The translations under genes and the position numbers were made by a program. From CAWCAL01 sp963695075 (GTDB lineage: Bacteria > Actinomycetota > Acidimicrobiia > Acidimicrobiales > CAWCAL01): a stretch of 64,000 bases of DNA. Below are positions 17,046-25,633 of the stretch, piece after piece. The notes below the pieces were generated by a model. It was not told the origin of the DNA and did no database searches. It was given only the letters and a program-made list of their open reading frames with translations. How positions within the stretch are numbered: the stretch's first letter is position 1; every line of letters starts with the position of its first letter. The stretch covers positions 124,001-188,000 of the forward strand of contig CAVOFR010000001.1 of NCBI GenBank assembly GCA_963695075.1. Direction: 5' to 3'.

Positions 17046-18719
17046 GTGAAATCGTTCCTGCGAAGGGTCGCGCCGGTGACCGAGTGGCTCCCGTCCTACC
17101 GGCGCGCCGATCTCCGCCCCGACCTCCTCGCCGGCGCGACGGTGGCAGCCGTGCTCGTCCCCCAGGCGATGGCCTACGCACAGATCGCTGGTCTCCCCCC
17201 GGAAACGGGTCTGTACGCCGCGACCTTGCCGATCGTCCTGTACGCCGTCTTCGGGTCGTCCCGACAGCTGGCGGTGGGTCCCGTTGCGCTCATTTCGCTC
17301 ATGACGGCGGCCGCGCTCGCCAACACCGAGCCAGGGGTCGACCCTCTTGCCGCCGCCGCGGCCCTGGCCCTGCTGGTGGCGGTGGCTCACCTGGCTCTGG
17401 GCGGGTTGCGACTCGGCTGGCTCTCGAACTTCCTCTCCCATGCCGTCCTCGTGGGCTTCACGGCAGCCGCGGCGATCCTCATCGGGGTCAGCCAGGCTCG
17501 CCGGCTACTGGGGGTCGACATCGAACCGAGCGAGCGGTTCGTCGAGTCGGCGACCCGGATCGGCGATCGACTGGGTGAGGTCCACGGCCCGACGCTGGCC
17601 GTCGGAGTCACGGCGATCGTCGTCCTGTTGGCCATCCGGCGGTTGGCGCCGACCCTGCCGGGCGCCCTGGTCGTCGTGGCCGGCGCCATAGGTGTGAGCG
17701 AGCTCTTCGACCTCGAGGGGAAGGGTGTGGCGGTGGTCGGTGACATTCCCGACTCGCTCCCCGGCTTCGGCCTCCCCGATGTCTCGAGCTCGCTGCTCGT
17801 CGATCTCGCTCCAGCCGCCGTCGCGATCACGCTGGTCGGCTTCCTGGAGTCGATCGCCGTAGCCAAGGTGGCCGGTCGGCGGCACGATCACGAGCCCGGG
17901 CCCAACCACGAGCTGGTGGCGCTCGGGATGGCGAACGCAGGCGCGGGCGTGTTCGGCGGTTTCCCGGTCACGGGCAGCTTCTCGCGTACGGCGGTGAGCT
18001 CCGAGGCCGGAGCCCGAACGCAGCTCGCCTCGGTCGTCGCCGCCACTCTCGTCGTCGCCACGATCGCCCTGCTCACGCCGGTACTCTCGTCGCTGCCACT
18101 GGCGGTTCTCGCGGCGGTCGTGATCGTCGCGGTGATCCGGCTGGTCGACGTGGCCGAGATCCGTCGCATCGCGCGCGTGAAGCCGATCGACATGGTGAGT
18201 CTGACCGTGGCGTTCGCCGCGACGCTGCTCCTCGGAGTCGTCGTCGGCATCTCGGCCGGCATCGTCGTGTCGCTGCTCGTGGCGCTGATCGAGCTGGCTC
18301 GGCCCAGCGTCGTGGTGCTCGGCCGGCGTGCCGACTCGACGTCGTATCGGAGCGTGAAGCGATTCGACGATGCCGATGAGGTGCCGGGCGTGCGCATCGT
18401 CCGGGTCGACGCACCGCTCGTGTTCGCCAACACGTCGTGGGTAAAGAATGTGCTCGTCCTCGAAGCCCGGACCGCGGCTGACAACGGCGTCCACGTGCTC
18501 GTCGTCAACTGTGCCGGCATGAATGACGTCGACTCGGGTGGTGTTGCCATCTTCGAGGAAGCGCTCGACGAGATCGAGGCGATCGGTGTGGAACTGCACC
18601 TCGTCGACGTCAAGGGCCCGGTGCGAGAGGTGTTTCGCCGGAGCGGCACCTGGGAGCGACTGGAGGGCCGGCTGCACTACGGCATCCACGAGGCGGTGGA
18701 GTCGGTGCTCGGCCACTGA
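17046..18719 (+). CDS. SulP (SLC26) family anion transporter with STAS domain
   Basis: A 557-residue integral membrane protein: residues 20-420 hold about 12-14 hydrophobic segments, with the family start PDLLAGATVAAVLVPQAMAYA and the GGFPVTGSFSRTA loop of the anion-binding core; residues 440-557 form a STAS domain. Members carry sulfate, bicarbonate or other anions. Start is GTG at 17046. A second SulP gene lies at 57.8 kb; the two share architecture but differ clearly in sequence. Substrate cannot be told. Confidence 0.9.
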   Translation: MKSFLRRVAPVTEWLPSYRRADLRPDLLAGATVAAVLVPQAMAYAQIAGLPPETGLYAATLPIVLYAVFGSSRQLAVGPVALISLMTAAALANTEPGVDPLAAAAALALLVAVAHLALGGLRLGWLSNFLSHAVLVGFTAAAAILIGVSQARRLLGVDIEPSERFVESATRIGDRLGEVHGPTLAVGVTAIVVLLAIRRLAPTLPGALVVVAGAIGVSELFDLEGKGVAVVGDIPDSLPGFGLPDVSSSLLVDLAPAAVAITLVGFLESIAVAKVAGRRHDHEPGPNHELVALGMANAGAGVFGGFPVTGSFSRTAVSSEAGARTQLASVVAATLVVATIALLTPVLSSLPLAVLAAVVIVAVIRLVDVAEIRRIARVKPIDMVSLTVAFAATLLLGVVVGISAGIVVSLLVALIELARPSVVVLGRRADSTSYRSVKRFDDADEVPGVRIVRVDAPLVFANTSWVKNVLVLEARTAADNGVHVLVVNCAGMNDVDSGGVAIFEEALDEIEAIGVELHLVDVKGPVREVFRRSGTWERLEGRLHYGIHEAVESVLGH

Positions 18720-18731
18720 CGGCGTGCCGCG

Positions 18732-18761
18732 TTCAGCTTCTGGTCAGGGGACCCGGAGCAT
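18732..18761 (+). promoter_or_regulatory. Tandem TTCAG box and -10-like hexamer upstream of the PepSY gene
   Basis: TTCAG-CTTCTG-GTCAG (18732-18747) is an 11-bp-phased direct repeat, the usual form of an OmpR-family binding site. Eight bases later comes GAGCAT (18756-18761). The same box, the same 8-base gap and the same GAGCAT recur before the response-regulator gene. Confidence 0.6.
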
Positions 18762-18802
18762 GGTGGAGGTGAAGAACGCTCGGATCGAACACGGGAGATC
18801 TC

Positions 18803-19135
18803 ATGAAGCAGCGTACGAAGTTGTTCCTCGCCGGTGGAGTGGCCGTAGCCGTGGCCCTCGGAACGGGCGTCGGTGTGGTAGCGGCCGGTTCCGCTGACGA
18901 CGACGGCACGACAGGACCCATCAGCGGTGCGGCCTATGACGAGGCGACCGCCGCCGCACTCGCCCACACCGGTGAGGGCCGGGTGACCGGAACCGAGGCC
19001 GGCGACGAGCAAGGCGCCTACGAGGTCGAGGTGACCCTCGATGACGGACGCCAGACCGACGTCCACCTGGACGCGCAGTTCAACGTGATCGGCGCCCATG
19101 CCGACGACGAGAGTGAAGCCGGCGACGCCGACTGA
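18803..19135 (+). CDS. Exported PepSY-domain protein
   Basis: A 110-residue protein with a signal peptide (basic start, hydrophobic residues 7-27, cleavage near VAAGSA) and a single PepSY-like domain: AAALAHTGEGRVTGTEAGDE, then YEVEVTLDDGRQTDVHLDAQFNVIG. The C-terminus is very acidic. PepSY proteins next to two-component genes are thought to act as periplasmic or surface sensors or inhibitors. GGGAG lies seven bases before the ATG. It shares a promoter pattern with the response-regulator gene that follows. Confidence 0.75.
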   Translation: MKQRTKLFLAGGVAVAVALGTGVGVVAAGSADDDGTTGPISGAAYDEATAAALAHTGEGRVTGTEAGDEQGAYEVEVTLDDGRQTDVHLDAQFNVIGAHADDESEAGDAD

Positions 19136-19164
19136 GGGACACCGCCGAGCCGAGTCAGGTCGTG

Positions 19165-19194
19165 TTCAGCTTCCGTTCAGACTGGATCGAGCAT
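19165..19194 (+). promoter_or_regulatory. Tandem TTCAG box and -10-like hexamer upstream of the response-regulator gene
   Basis: TTCAG-CTTCCG-TTCAG (19165-19180), then 8 bases, then GAGCAT (19189-19194). The hexamer ends ten bases before the ATG at 19205, so transcription would begin at or near that ATG, giving a leaderless message. Confidence 0.6.
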
Positions 19195-19204
19195 CATGGA
19201 CGCC

Positions 19205-19882
19205 ATGCGGGTGCTCGTGGTCGAAGACGAGAAGCGACTGGCCGCCGGGCTCAAGAAGGGTCTGGAGGCCGAGGGATTCGCCACCGACATCGCCCTGACC
19301 GGGACCGACGGCCTCTGGATGGCACACGAACACCCCTACGACGCCGTCGTCCTCGACATCATGCTCCCGGGAATGAACGGCTACAAGGTCTGTGCGAGCC
19401 TCAGGGAAGAGGGTGATTGGACTCCCATCCTGATGCTCACCGCGAAGGATGGTGAACTCGACGAGGCCGAGGCGCTCGACACCGGTGCCGACGACTATCT
19501 CACAAAGCCGTTCTCCTTCGTGGTGCTGGTGGCCCGCCTGCGGGCCCTGATCCGCCGAGGCGCTCGCGAGCGGCCCGCCGTGCTCGAGGTCGGCGACCTC
19601 CGGCTCGATCCGGCCGCCCGCCGGATCTGGCGGGGTGACGACGAGGTCGCGGTCACGGCCCGGGAGTTGTCGTTGATCGAGTACATGCTGAGCCGTCCGG
19701 GCGAAGTCGTCTCGAAGCGAGCGATCCTCGACCACGTCTGGAACTACGACTTCGACGGAGACCCGAACATCGTCGAGGTCTACATCCGTCGCCTCCGGAA
19801 CAAGATCGACCGACCCTTCGACCGAGCTGCCATCGAGACCGTCCGGGGCTCGGGGTACCGCATCGACCCCGACGGCGGATGA
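19205..19882 (+). CDS. OmpR/PhoB-family response regulator
   Basis: A 225-residue protein: receiver domain residues 1-118 with VVEDE acidic pocket, phospho-acceptor Asp51 (VVLDIMLPGMNG), Thr in MLTAKD and Lys in LTKPFS; winged-helix output domain residues 130-225 ending RRLRNKID...TVRGSGYRIDP. The ATG at 19205 is preferred to the one at 19196 because the conserved promoter hexamer would put the transcript start there. The stop overlaps the kinase ATG (ATGA). It likely binds the TTCAG-N6-KTCAG boxes before its own gene and the PepSY gene. Confidence 0.9.
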   Translation: MRVLVVEDEKRLAAGLKKGLEAEGFATDIALTGTDGLWMAHEHPYDAVVLDIMLPGMNGYKVCASLREEGDWTPILMLTAKDGELDEAEALDTGADDYLTKPFSFVVLVARLRALIRRGARERPAVLEVGDLRLDPAARRIWRGDDEVAVTARELSLIEYMLSRPGEVVSKRAILDHVWNYDFDGDPNIVEVYIRRLRNKIDRPFDRAAIETVRGSGYRIDPDGG

Positions 19883-21234
19883 TCCGCCCCGAGCATGGCC
19901 GCCCCTGGCGCGCCGGCCTCGGGACCGTACGGGTCCGCACGACGACCATCGCCGTGCTGGTCGTCGGTCTGGCGCTCGTCGTGGCATCGGTCGCGTTGCT
20001 GGTCGGCGTGCGTCGTTCCGTCGTCGATCGCGTCAGATCCAACGCCGAGCTACGAGCGGCCGACATCGTCACCGCCATCGACGCCGGTGTGCCGGCGGCT
20101 GACCTCGCTCTCGACGAGGGATCCGACCGCTTCATCCAGATCGTCGGATCCGACGGCGATGTCATCGCCGCGAGCCGAAGCGCCGCCGATGTCCAGTCAC
20201 TGGCCGACCGGGCCGGGACCGACGTGCAGCTCCCCTTCGGCGACGCTGACGATCGGTGGGTGGTTTTCGTCGACCGGCCCGCGACCGGCGACGTCGGCGC
20301 CGTGATCGTCGGCCGGGAGCTCGACCCGGCACGGGAGACCTCCGGCACGCTGACCCTGCTCCTCGTGATCGTGGTTCCTGCCGTGCTCGCCGTGGTCGGG
20401 GTCACGACCTGGCAACTGACCGGCCGGGCCCTGGCGCCCGTCGACGCCATCCGACAGGAAGCCGACGAGATCAGCGCGACCGAGCTCTACCGGCGACTTC
20501 CCGAGCCGCACGGGGCAGACGAGATCGCCCGCCTGGCCACCACCATGAACAACATGCTCGACAGGCTCGAACAGAGCCAGACCCGCCAACGTCGGCTCAT
20601 CTCCGACGCCTCCCACGAGCTGCGATCCCCGGTCGCCTCCATCCGTCAACACACCGAGGTCGCCCTCACCCACCCCGGAGAAACGTCTCTCGACCAGCTC
20701 GCCGAGACCGTCTTCGCCGAGAGCCAACGGCTCGGCCACCTCGTGGACGATCTCATCCTCCTCGCCCGGGCCGACGAACGATCGCTGCCCGGAGGGCGCA
20801 CCCCGGTCGACCTCGACGACGTGATCTTCGCCCAGGCCGAGCACCTCCCCACGCGCCTCCTGGTCGACCGGACAGGGGTTTCGGCCGGCCAGGTCATCGG
20901 CGACCGCCGCCAACTGGAACGCGTCGTCCGCAACCTCGCCACCAACGCGGCCACCCACGCGACCGCGCGGATCGCCTTCGGACTCGCCGAGAGTGATGGT
21001 GACGTCGTCCTCACCGTCGACGATGACGGCCCCGGGGTCGCACCCGCGGACCGGGGTCGCATCTTCGAACGGTTCGTCCGACTCGACGAGGCCCGCGACC
21101 GCGACCTGGGGGGGAGCGGACTCGGGCTCGCCATCGTCGACGAGGTCATCCGTGCCCACGACGGCCGCATCGCCGTGTCCGACTCGCCGCTCGGGGGCGC
21201 CCGCTTCGAGATCCGACTCCCGGCCGCTCCCTGA
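19879..21234 (+). CDS. Membrane sensor histidine kinase
   Basis: A 451-residue kinase: TM1 at about 17-40, an extracytoplasmic loop of about 110 residues, TM2 at about 151-175, HAMP to 230, HisKA with phosphorylated His246 in DASHELRSPVAS, and HATPase with N box, DDDGPGV and GGSGLGLAIV. It overlaps the regulator gene by 4 bp and is its cognate partner. The acidic loop and the nearby PepSY gene suggest it senses an envelope signal. Repeat copy D lies 48 bp after the stop. Confidence 0.9.
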   Translation: MIRPEHGRPWRAGLGTVRVRTTTIAVLVVGLALVVASVALLVGVRRSVVDRVRSNAELRAADIVTAIDAGVPAADLALDEGSDRFIQIVGSDGDVIAASRSAADVQSLADRAGTDVQLPFGDADDRWVVFVDRPATGDVGAVIVGRELDPARETSGTLTLLLVIVVPAVLAVVGVTTWQLTGRALAPVDAIRQEADEISATELYRRLPEPHGADEIARLATTMNNMLDRLEQSQTRQRRLISDASHELRSPVASIRQHTEVALTHPGETSLDQLAETVFAESQRLGHLVDDLILLARADERSLPGGRTPVDLDDVIFAQAEHLPTRLLVDRTGVSAGQVIGDRRQLERVVRNLATNAATHATARIAFGLAESDGDVVLTVDDDGPGVAPADRGRIFERFVRLDEARDRDLGGSGLGLAIVDEVIRAHDGRIAVSDSPLGGARFEIRLPAAP

Positions 21235-21281
21235 CCCAACCCCGCACCGCTCGACCCGGCACCGCTCCAACCCCGCCCCAA

Positions 21282-21316
21282 CCGAAATCTGGTCCGTCAC
21301 CGTCGGTTTCCGACGG
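21282..21316 (+). repeat. 35-bp intergenic repeat, copy D
   Basis: CCGAAATCTGGTCCGTCA followed by the perfect hairpin CCGTCGG-TTT-CCGACGG, the strongest stem in the family (7 bp, 3-nt loop). It lies between the kinase stop and the HAD gene, both on the plus strand. Confidence 0.85.
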
Positions 21317-21348
21317 CTGGGTGAGGTTGGTAGGAGTACGTTCGGGTC

Positions 21349-22131
21349 ATGGCCTGGGTCGATGGTGTGCTGCTCGACATCGATGGGGTGTTGACGGTCG
21401 CATGGGAGGCCATCCCGGGAGCGTCCGAGGCACTCGTCGAGGTGAGGGACCGGGGGGTCCCCCTCCGATTCGTCACCAACACCACCTCCCGGACCCGGTC
21501 CGAGATCTCCGTGCTGCTGCGGAAGGCGGGCTTCGCGGCCGACGTCGAGGAGATCTTGACGGCGCCGGCCGCGACGGCGGCGTATCTCCGCGCCAACCAT
21601 CCGGGGGGACGGTGTTTCGTCCTGACCAGCGGAGACGTGAGTGCCGATCTGATCGGGGTGGAGCTCGTCACCGAGGGCCCGGCCGACGTGGTCGTGATCG
21701 GCGGGGCCGGCATGGTGTTCACCCACGACCAGCTCAACCACGCCTTCCGCCTGCTCCTCGACGGTGCAGGTTTCGTCGCCATGCATCGCAACATCTACTG
21801 GCGAACCGCCGACGGGTTGTCCCTCGACAGCGGCGCCTACGTCATGGCCCTCGAGGCGGCGACCGGCCTCCGGGCGGTGGTGGTCGGCAAGCCGGCCCCG
21901 GAGTTCTTCGGCTCGGCGCTCGAAGCCCTCGGCCTACCGAAGGAGAGGGTCGCCATGGTCGGTGACGACATCGTCAACGACGTTCTCGGCGCCCAGACCG
22001 CCGGGCTGCACGGCGTGCTCGTCCGGACCGGAAAGTACCGCCGGGATGCCGTCGAGTCGGCCGATGGCCGGCCCGAGGTGATCATCGACTCGGTGGCGGA
22101 CCTCCCCGAGCTCCTCCGCCGGGGTCCCTAG
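21349..22131 (+). CDS. HAD-superfamily (class IIA) phosphatase, LHPP/NagD-like
   Basis: A 260-residue protein with HAD motif I DIDGVLT (nucleophile and acid Asp), motif II RFVTNTTSR, a capping region and motif III/IV VGKPAPEFF...VAMVGDDIVNDVLGAQ. The motif spacing and the N-T-T-S-R motif fit the IIA branch with NagD and LHPP. It removes phosphate from a small molecule; substrate is not predictable. Its stop is directly followed by repeat copy E, and the next gene is convergent. Confidence 0.85.
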   Translation: MAWVDGVLLDIDGVLTVAWEAIPGASEALVEVRDRGVPLRFVTNTTSRTRSEISVLLRKAGFAADVEEILTAPAATAAYLRANHPGGRCFVLTSGDVSADLIGVELVTEGPADVVVIGGAGMVFTHDQLNHAFRLLLDGAGFVAMHRNIYWRTADGLSLDSGAYVMALEAATGLRAVVVGKPAPEFFGSALEALGLPKERVAMVGDDIVNDVLGAQTAGLHGVLVRTGKYRRDAVESADGRPEVIIDSVADLPELLRRGP

Positions 22132-22166
22132 CCGAAATCTGGTCCCGGGCCGTCGCTCTGCGGTGG
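22132..22166 (+). repeat. 35-bp intergenic repeat, copy E (degenerate)
   Basis: The first 14 bases match the consensus CCGAAATCTGGTCC exactly, but the hairpin half is eroded (CCGTCG-CTCTG-CGGTGG, 4 of 6 pairs). It begins one base after the HAD-gene stop, between convergent genes. Confidence 0.65.
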
Positions 22167-22181
22167 TTCGGCGCGCCTTGT

Positions 22182-22748
22182 TCAGGGTGCCCGCGGGCGG
22201 TCCGGACTCACGGCCACGATCCAGGCCACGCCGTCCGCCTCGCCGTCGGCCAGGACGTCCAGGTCGGCGCAAACCCTCCGCAACTCACCCCGACGGGCCC
22301 GGAACCGGCCCGGCTCGGCGCCGACCTCGCTCAGTACGGCGACGGCCAGCATCCCGCCGGGCGCCAGGCGCTCCACGAGAGAGCCGTACAGGTCCGGGTC
22401 CCGGAAGCGATTGCACAAGACCAGGTCGGTGGGCCGGCCATCGGGGAGACCATCGTCGAGGTCGACCACGTCGAAGTGGCAGCGGTCGGCGACCCGATGC
22501 CGAGCTGCCAGCTCAGAGCCGCGGGCGACGGCCACGGGCGACACGTCGAGGCCCCGCACTTCCATCCCACGGAGCGCGAGCCACACCGCGCTGTGGCCCG
22601 TTCCGCACGCGAGGTCGAGGGCGCCGCCTCGGGTCGGGAAAAGGTGCTCGACGGCACCGAAGGGCGACGGGGGGCCCGGCACTTCATCGGGGGTCGCCGT
22701 CTGCGCGCGGTACCGAGCATCCCAGCGTCGGCGGTCGTCCTCGCTCAC
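22182..22748 (-). CDS. Class I SAM-dependent methyltransferase
   Basis: A 188-residue protein starting at GTG 22748. Motif I is ALDLACGTGHSAVWLA, followed by an acidic end of strand 2 (VRGLDVSPVAV), FDVVDLDDG and LVLCNRFRDPDLYGSL in place of motif IV. The N-terminal RRRWDARYRAQ is common in small TehB/thiopurine-type methyltransferases. The acceptor is unknown. A 22-bp palindrome lies just upstream of its start. Confidence 0.8.
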   Translation of the reverse strand: MSEDDRRRWDARYRAQTATPDEVPGPPSPFGAVEHLFPTRGGALDLACGTGHSAVWLALRGMEVRGLDVSPVAVARGSELAARHRVADRCHFDVVDLDDGLPDGRPTDLVLCNRFRDPDLYGSLVERLAPGGMLAVAVLSEVGAEPGRFRARRGELRRVCADLDVLADGEADGVAWIVAVSPDRPRAP

Positions 22749-22785
22749 CGGTCACACCGTAGGCCCTCGTGACATGTCACCAGAT

Positions 22786-22844
22786 CCGCCGAACTTTGTG
22801 CGCTGGCTTGCACATCGGTACTGCCAGAGCACAAAGTTCGGCGG
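22786..22844. repeat. Long perfect inverted repeat (16-bp arms plus inner 5-bp stem)
   Basis: CCGCCGAACTTTGTGC (22786-22801) is perfectly complementary to 22829-22844; inside it CTGGC (22803-22807) pairs with GCCAG (22823-22827), leaving a 15-nt loop. It lies between the SDR stop (22851) and the methyltransferase start (22748). No T-run follows on either strand. It may be a bidirectional hairpin, a regulator site, or a small palindromic mobile element. Confidence 0.75.
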
Positions 22845-22850
22845 TCGGGC

Positions 22851-23624
22851 TCAGAAGCCGAACAGCTCGGTGATGCCGTGGTCCCGTCCGGCGGTGTATC
22901 CGCCATCGACCGCCAGGGCCTGGCCCGAGATGAACGATGCCTCAGGTGAGAGGAGGAAGGTCGCCGTGGTCGCGATCTCGTCGGGCCGCCCGAAGCGGCG
23001 GAGCTTGTGCTCCCGCTCGGTGAGGCGACGGGGCTCTTCGAGCCCTTCCATCGCCCAGACCGAGGCCAGGAGCGGGGTGTCGATGAACCCCGGACAGATG
23101 GCGTTGGCCCGGATGCCGACGGCGCCGTAGTCGATGCAGATGTTCTTGGTGAGGAGGATCACGCCGCCCTTGGAGGCGTTGTACGCACTGCCCCCGGCCG
23201 TCGCTTCGAGCCCCTCGACGCTGGCGATCGTGACGATCGAGCCCCGTTCCTCATCGATCGGATCCTGTTCGAGCATGGCGGCGGCGGCATGTTTGCAGCC
23301 GAGGAAAGTGCCGGTCAGGTTGACGTCGATCACGCGCCGCCACTCCGACTGATCCATCGAGCTGACCGGACCACCGCCGGCTATGCCCGCCGCCGTCACC
23401 AGGCCGTCGAGGCGGCCGTGGTCGGCGACCACCGAATCGATCAGCGCCTTCGTCGCTGCCTCGTCGGCGACGTCCAGCGCGATGATGTCGTCGCGGCCCT
23501 CGGGGATGGCGATGTCGCTGCGGACAGCGGTGCCGCCCTCGGCTTCCACCCGGTCGGCACAGGCGGCGCCGATGCCACTCGCGGCGCCGGTGATCAGCAC
23601 CACCTTGCCGTTGAGCTTGCCCAT
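22851..23624 (-). CDS. Short-chain dehydrogenase/reductase
   Basis: A 257-residue classical SDR: cofactor motif TGAASGIGAA, NAG-type motif in TAAGIAGGG, catalytic Ser in IVTIASVEG, Tyr and Lys in YNASKGG, and CPGFIDTPLL after the active site. The short loop after the second strand carries Asp/Arg without a clear NADP-type basic pair, so NAD(H) is likely. GGGAG lies six bases before the ATG. Its physiological alcohol or ketone is unknown. Confidence 0.9.
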   Translation of the reverse strand: MGKLNGKVVLITGAASGIGAACADRVEAEGGTAVRSDIAIPEGRDDIIALDVADEAATKALIDSVVADHGRLDGLVTAAGIAGGGPVSSMDQSEWRRVIDVNLTGTFLGCKHAAAAMLEQDPIDEERGSIVTIASVEGLEATAGGSAYNASKGGVILLTKNICIDYGAVGIRANAICPGFIDTPLLASVWAMEGLEEPRRLTEREHKLRRFGRPDEIATTATFLLSPEASFISGQALAVDGGYTAGRDHGITELFGF

Positions 23625-23728
23625 GGTTGTCTCCCGTTCGGCGTCCGTCTCGCCCGCGATCGGTACGGGTCTATCAGATCGAAATCGCTGCGTCCGCGGG
23701 GGTGCCCACCGCAGTAGCGTCTGGTGAC

Positions 23729-24619
23729 GTGGCTCGGGTCATCGTGGTCGGATCGGTCAACGTCGACCTCGTCGTCGTGGGTGCAGAGCTACCCACTCCT
23801 GGTGCCACCGTGACCGGCGGCCGCTTCAGTCGGACCCATGGCGGCAAGGGCGGCAACCAGGCCGCTGCGGCCGCTCGTCTCGGGGCCGAGACGGTGATCG
23901 TCGGCGCGGTCGGCGACGACGAGTACGGAGTCGATGCCCGCGCCGCGCTCGAGCACGTGGGCGTCGATTGCCGTCACCTGGCCCGAACCGGCTCCGCCAC
24001 CGGCATCGCGCTCGTGATGGTCGACGCGGCCGGCGAGAATCTGATCTCCGTCGCCCCCGGCGCCAACCGTGATCTTCAGATCGGACCTGTGGCAGGCATC
24101 GTTGCATCGGAGACCGAGCGGGGTGACGTGATGCTGCTCGGTCTGGAGATCCCCATGCCCGTCGCAGTCGCCGCGGCCCGGGCCGGCGCTGCGGCCGGGG
24201 CGAGGGTCGTGCTCGATCCCGCACCGTTTCGGCCCCTGTCCGGAGCACTCCTGCAGACATGCCATGTCGTTACGCCGAACGAGGGCGAGGCCACCTCTGC
24301 GGGAGGGGCCGAGGCACTTCTTGCGGCGGGGGCCGACGCGGTCGTCGTGACGCTCGGCGATCGGGGAGCGACGCTCCATACCCTCGGAGCAGATCCACTC
24401 CACCGCCCGCCACATCCTGTCGACGCCGTCGACGCCACCGGGGCGGGCGACGCCTTCGCTGCGGCCCTGGCCGTCGAACTGGCCCGCGGCTGCGCACTGG
24501 CGGACGCGGTGAGCGTGGCCAACGCAGCCGGTGCTCTGGCGACGCGGGCGGTCGGAGCGCGTTCGGGTAACCCGACCCGACCCGAGGTGGAGCGCCTGCT
24601 CGCGGGCCGCGAATCCTGA
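23729..24619 (+). CDS. rbsK: Ribokinase (PfkB family)
   Basis: A 296-residue sugar kinase. GTG at 23729 is chosen because the sequence VARVIVVGSVNVDLVV is the family start. PfkB signatures are present: G-G-K-G-G-N-Q-A near residue 34 and DATGAGDAFAAALAVELARG near residue 230, with the catalytic Asp in G-A-G-D. The N-terminal GSVNVDLV and GGKGGNQAAAAARLG favour ribokinase among PfkB members. No ribose transporter is close, so a nucleoside or another pentose is possible. It is divergent from the SDR. Confidence 0.8.
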   Translation: MARVIVVGSVNVDLVVVGAELPTPGATVTGGRFSRTHGGKGGNQAAAAARLGAETVIVGAVGDDEYGVDARAALEHVGVDCRHLARTGSATGIALVMVDAAGENLISVAPGANRDLQIGPVAGIVASETERGDVMLLGLEIPMPVAVAAARAGAAAGARVVLDPAPFRPLSGALLQTCHVVTPNEGEATSAGGAEALLAAGADAVVVTLGDRGATLHTLGADPLHRPPHPVDAVDATGAGDAFAAALAVELARGCALADAVSVANAAGALATRAVGARSGNPTRPEVERLLAGRES

Positions 24620-24641
24620 GCCGGACCGCGGTCGTCGACGA

Positions 24642-25586
24642 TCAGGAGACGCGGAACCGGCTGATCTGGATGTCGCTGGTTCCCAGGTCGCGATAGTTGT
24701 CGCCGGCGCGGCCCTTCATGAGGTCTCGCCAAGGGAACGGTCGGTAGCGGGGAGCGCCGTCGGCCAGCTGGTCGAGCGGGGCGATCACCGCGTCGCGGGC
24801 CGGGTTGAAGAAGTACGGGATACTGAAGCGGCCGCGCTCGTGCATGGGAACGACCCTGTGGACAGCCGCTCGATACCGGTCGTTGGTCCAGACCTGCATG
24901 ATGTCGCCGAGGTTCACCACGATCGTCCCGGGCCGAGGAGGCACGTCGATCCACTCCGACGAGCGGGTTGCCGTCTGCAGGCCACCGGTGTCGTCCTGGA
25001 GTAGGAGCGTGATCACCCCGGGGTCGGTGTGGTCGCCGAGGGCGTTGTCGCCCAGGTCGGCCAGGCCGATTCGATCCGACGGGGCGACCGGATCGCCGAC
25101 CGGATAGTGATTGAGCCGCACCGTGCTGCTCCCACGGTCGCCGACACCGCCCGCCACCGGATCTCCGGAGAGCCCGAGCGCCCGATGGATCATGGCAACC
25201 ACCTCGGGGGCCAGTGCCGACATCGCCTCGAAGTACTCAGCCATTGTCGTCCTGAACCCGGTGAGGCCTTCCGGCCACCGATTGAGCTCGCCTTCGGAAG
25301 GCAAGGCGGGATCGATGAAGTCGAATACCTCTTTGTGGTCCCGCAGGCGTTTCGTGAGCTCGCGGTCGAAGTAGCCGAGCGGGTTCTTCTCGGACCGGAC
25401 GATGCGTTGACGCACCGATCGGTCAGCCGAGAAGAAGCGACGGCAATCTGCCCAGGTCCGGTCGATCAGGTCGTCGAGGCCGTGACCGGCGATGAGGAAG
25501 AACCCGTGTGCTCGACCGGCCCGGTCGAGGGCTTCAAGCGACGTGGCCGACGGGTCGCGCAGATCGACCGTGGGGACGAACTCCAT
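24642..25586 (-). CDS. Isopenicillin-N-synthase-like Fe(II)/2-oxoglutarate oxygenase
   Basis: A 314-residue protein; ATG at 25586 gives the normal N-terminal DIOX_N part (PTVDLRDPS...HGFFLIAGHGL). The iron triad is H-x-D in LGDHTDPGVITLLLQDD and the distal His in RAAVHRVVP, followed by RFSIPYFFNP, where the Arg-x-Ser binds 2-oxoglutarate. Family enzymes hydroxylate, desaturate or close rings on small molecules. No biosynthetic cluster surrounds it, so the role is open. It converges with ribokinase. Confidence 0.9.
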   Translation of the reverse strand: MEFVPTVDLRDPSATSLEALDRAGRAHGFFLIAGHGLDDLIDRTWADCRRFFSADRSVRQRIVRSEKNPLGYFDRELTKRLRDHKEVFDFIDPALPSEGELNRWPEGLTGFRTTMAEYFEAMSALAPEVVAMIHRALGLSGDPVAGGVGDRGSSTVRLNHYPVGDPVAPSDRIGLADLGDNALGDHTDPGVITLLLQDDTGGLQTATRSSEWIDVPPRPGTIVVNLGDIMQVWTNDRYRAAVHRVVPMHERGRFSIPYFFNPARDAVIAPLDQLADGAPRYRPFPWRDLMKGRAGDNYRDLGTSDIQISRFRVS

Positions 25587-25633
25587 GGGCCCGACGCTAT
25601 CCCCACCGCTGGGTCGACTCGCGCCGGCGGGCG

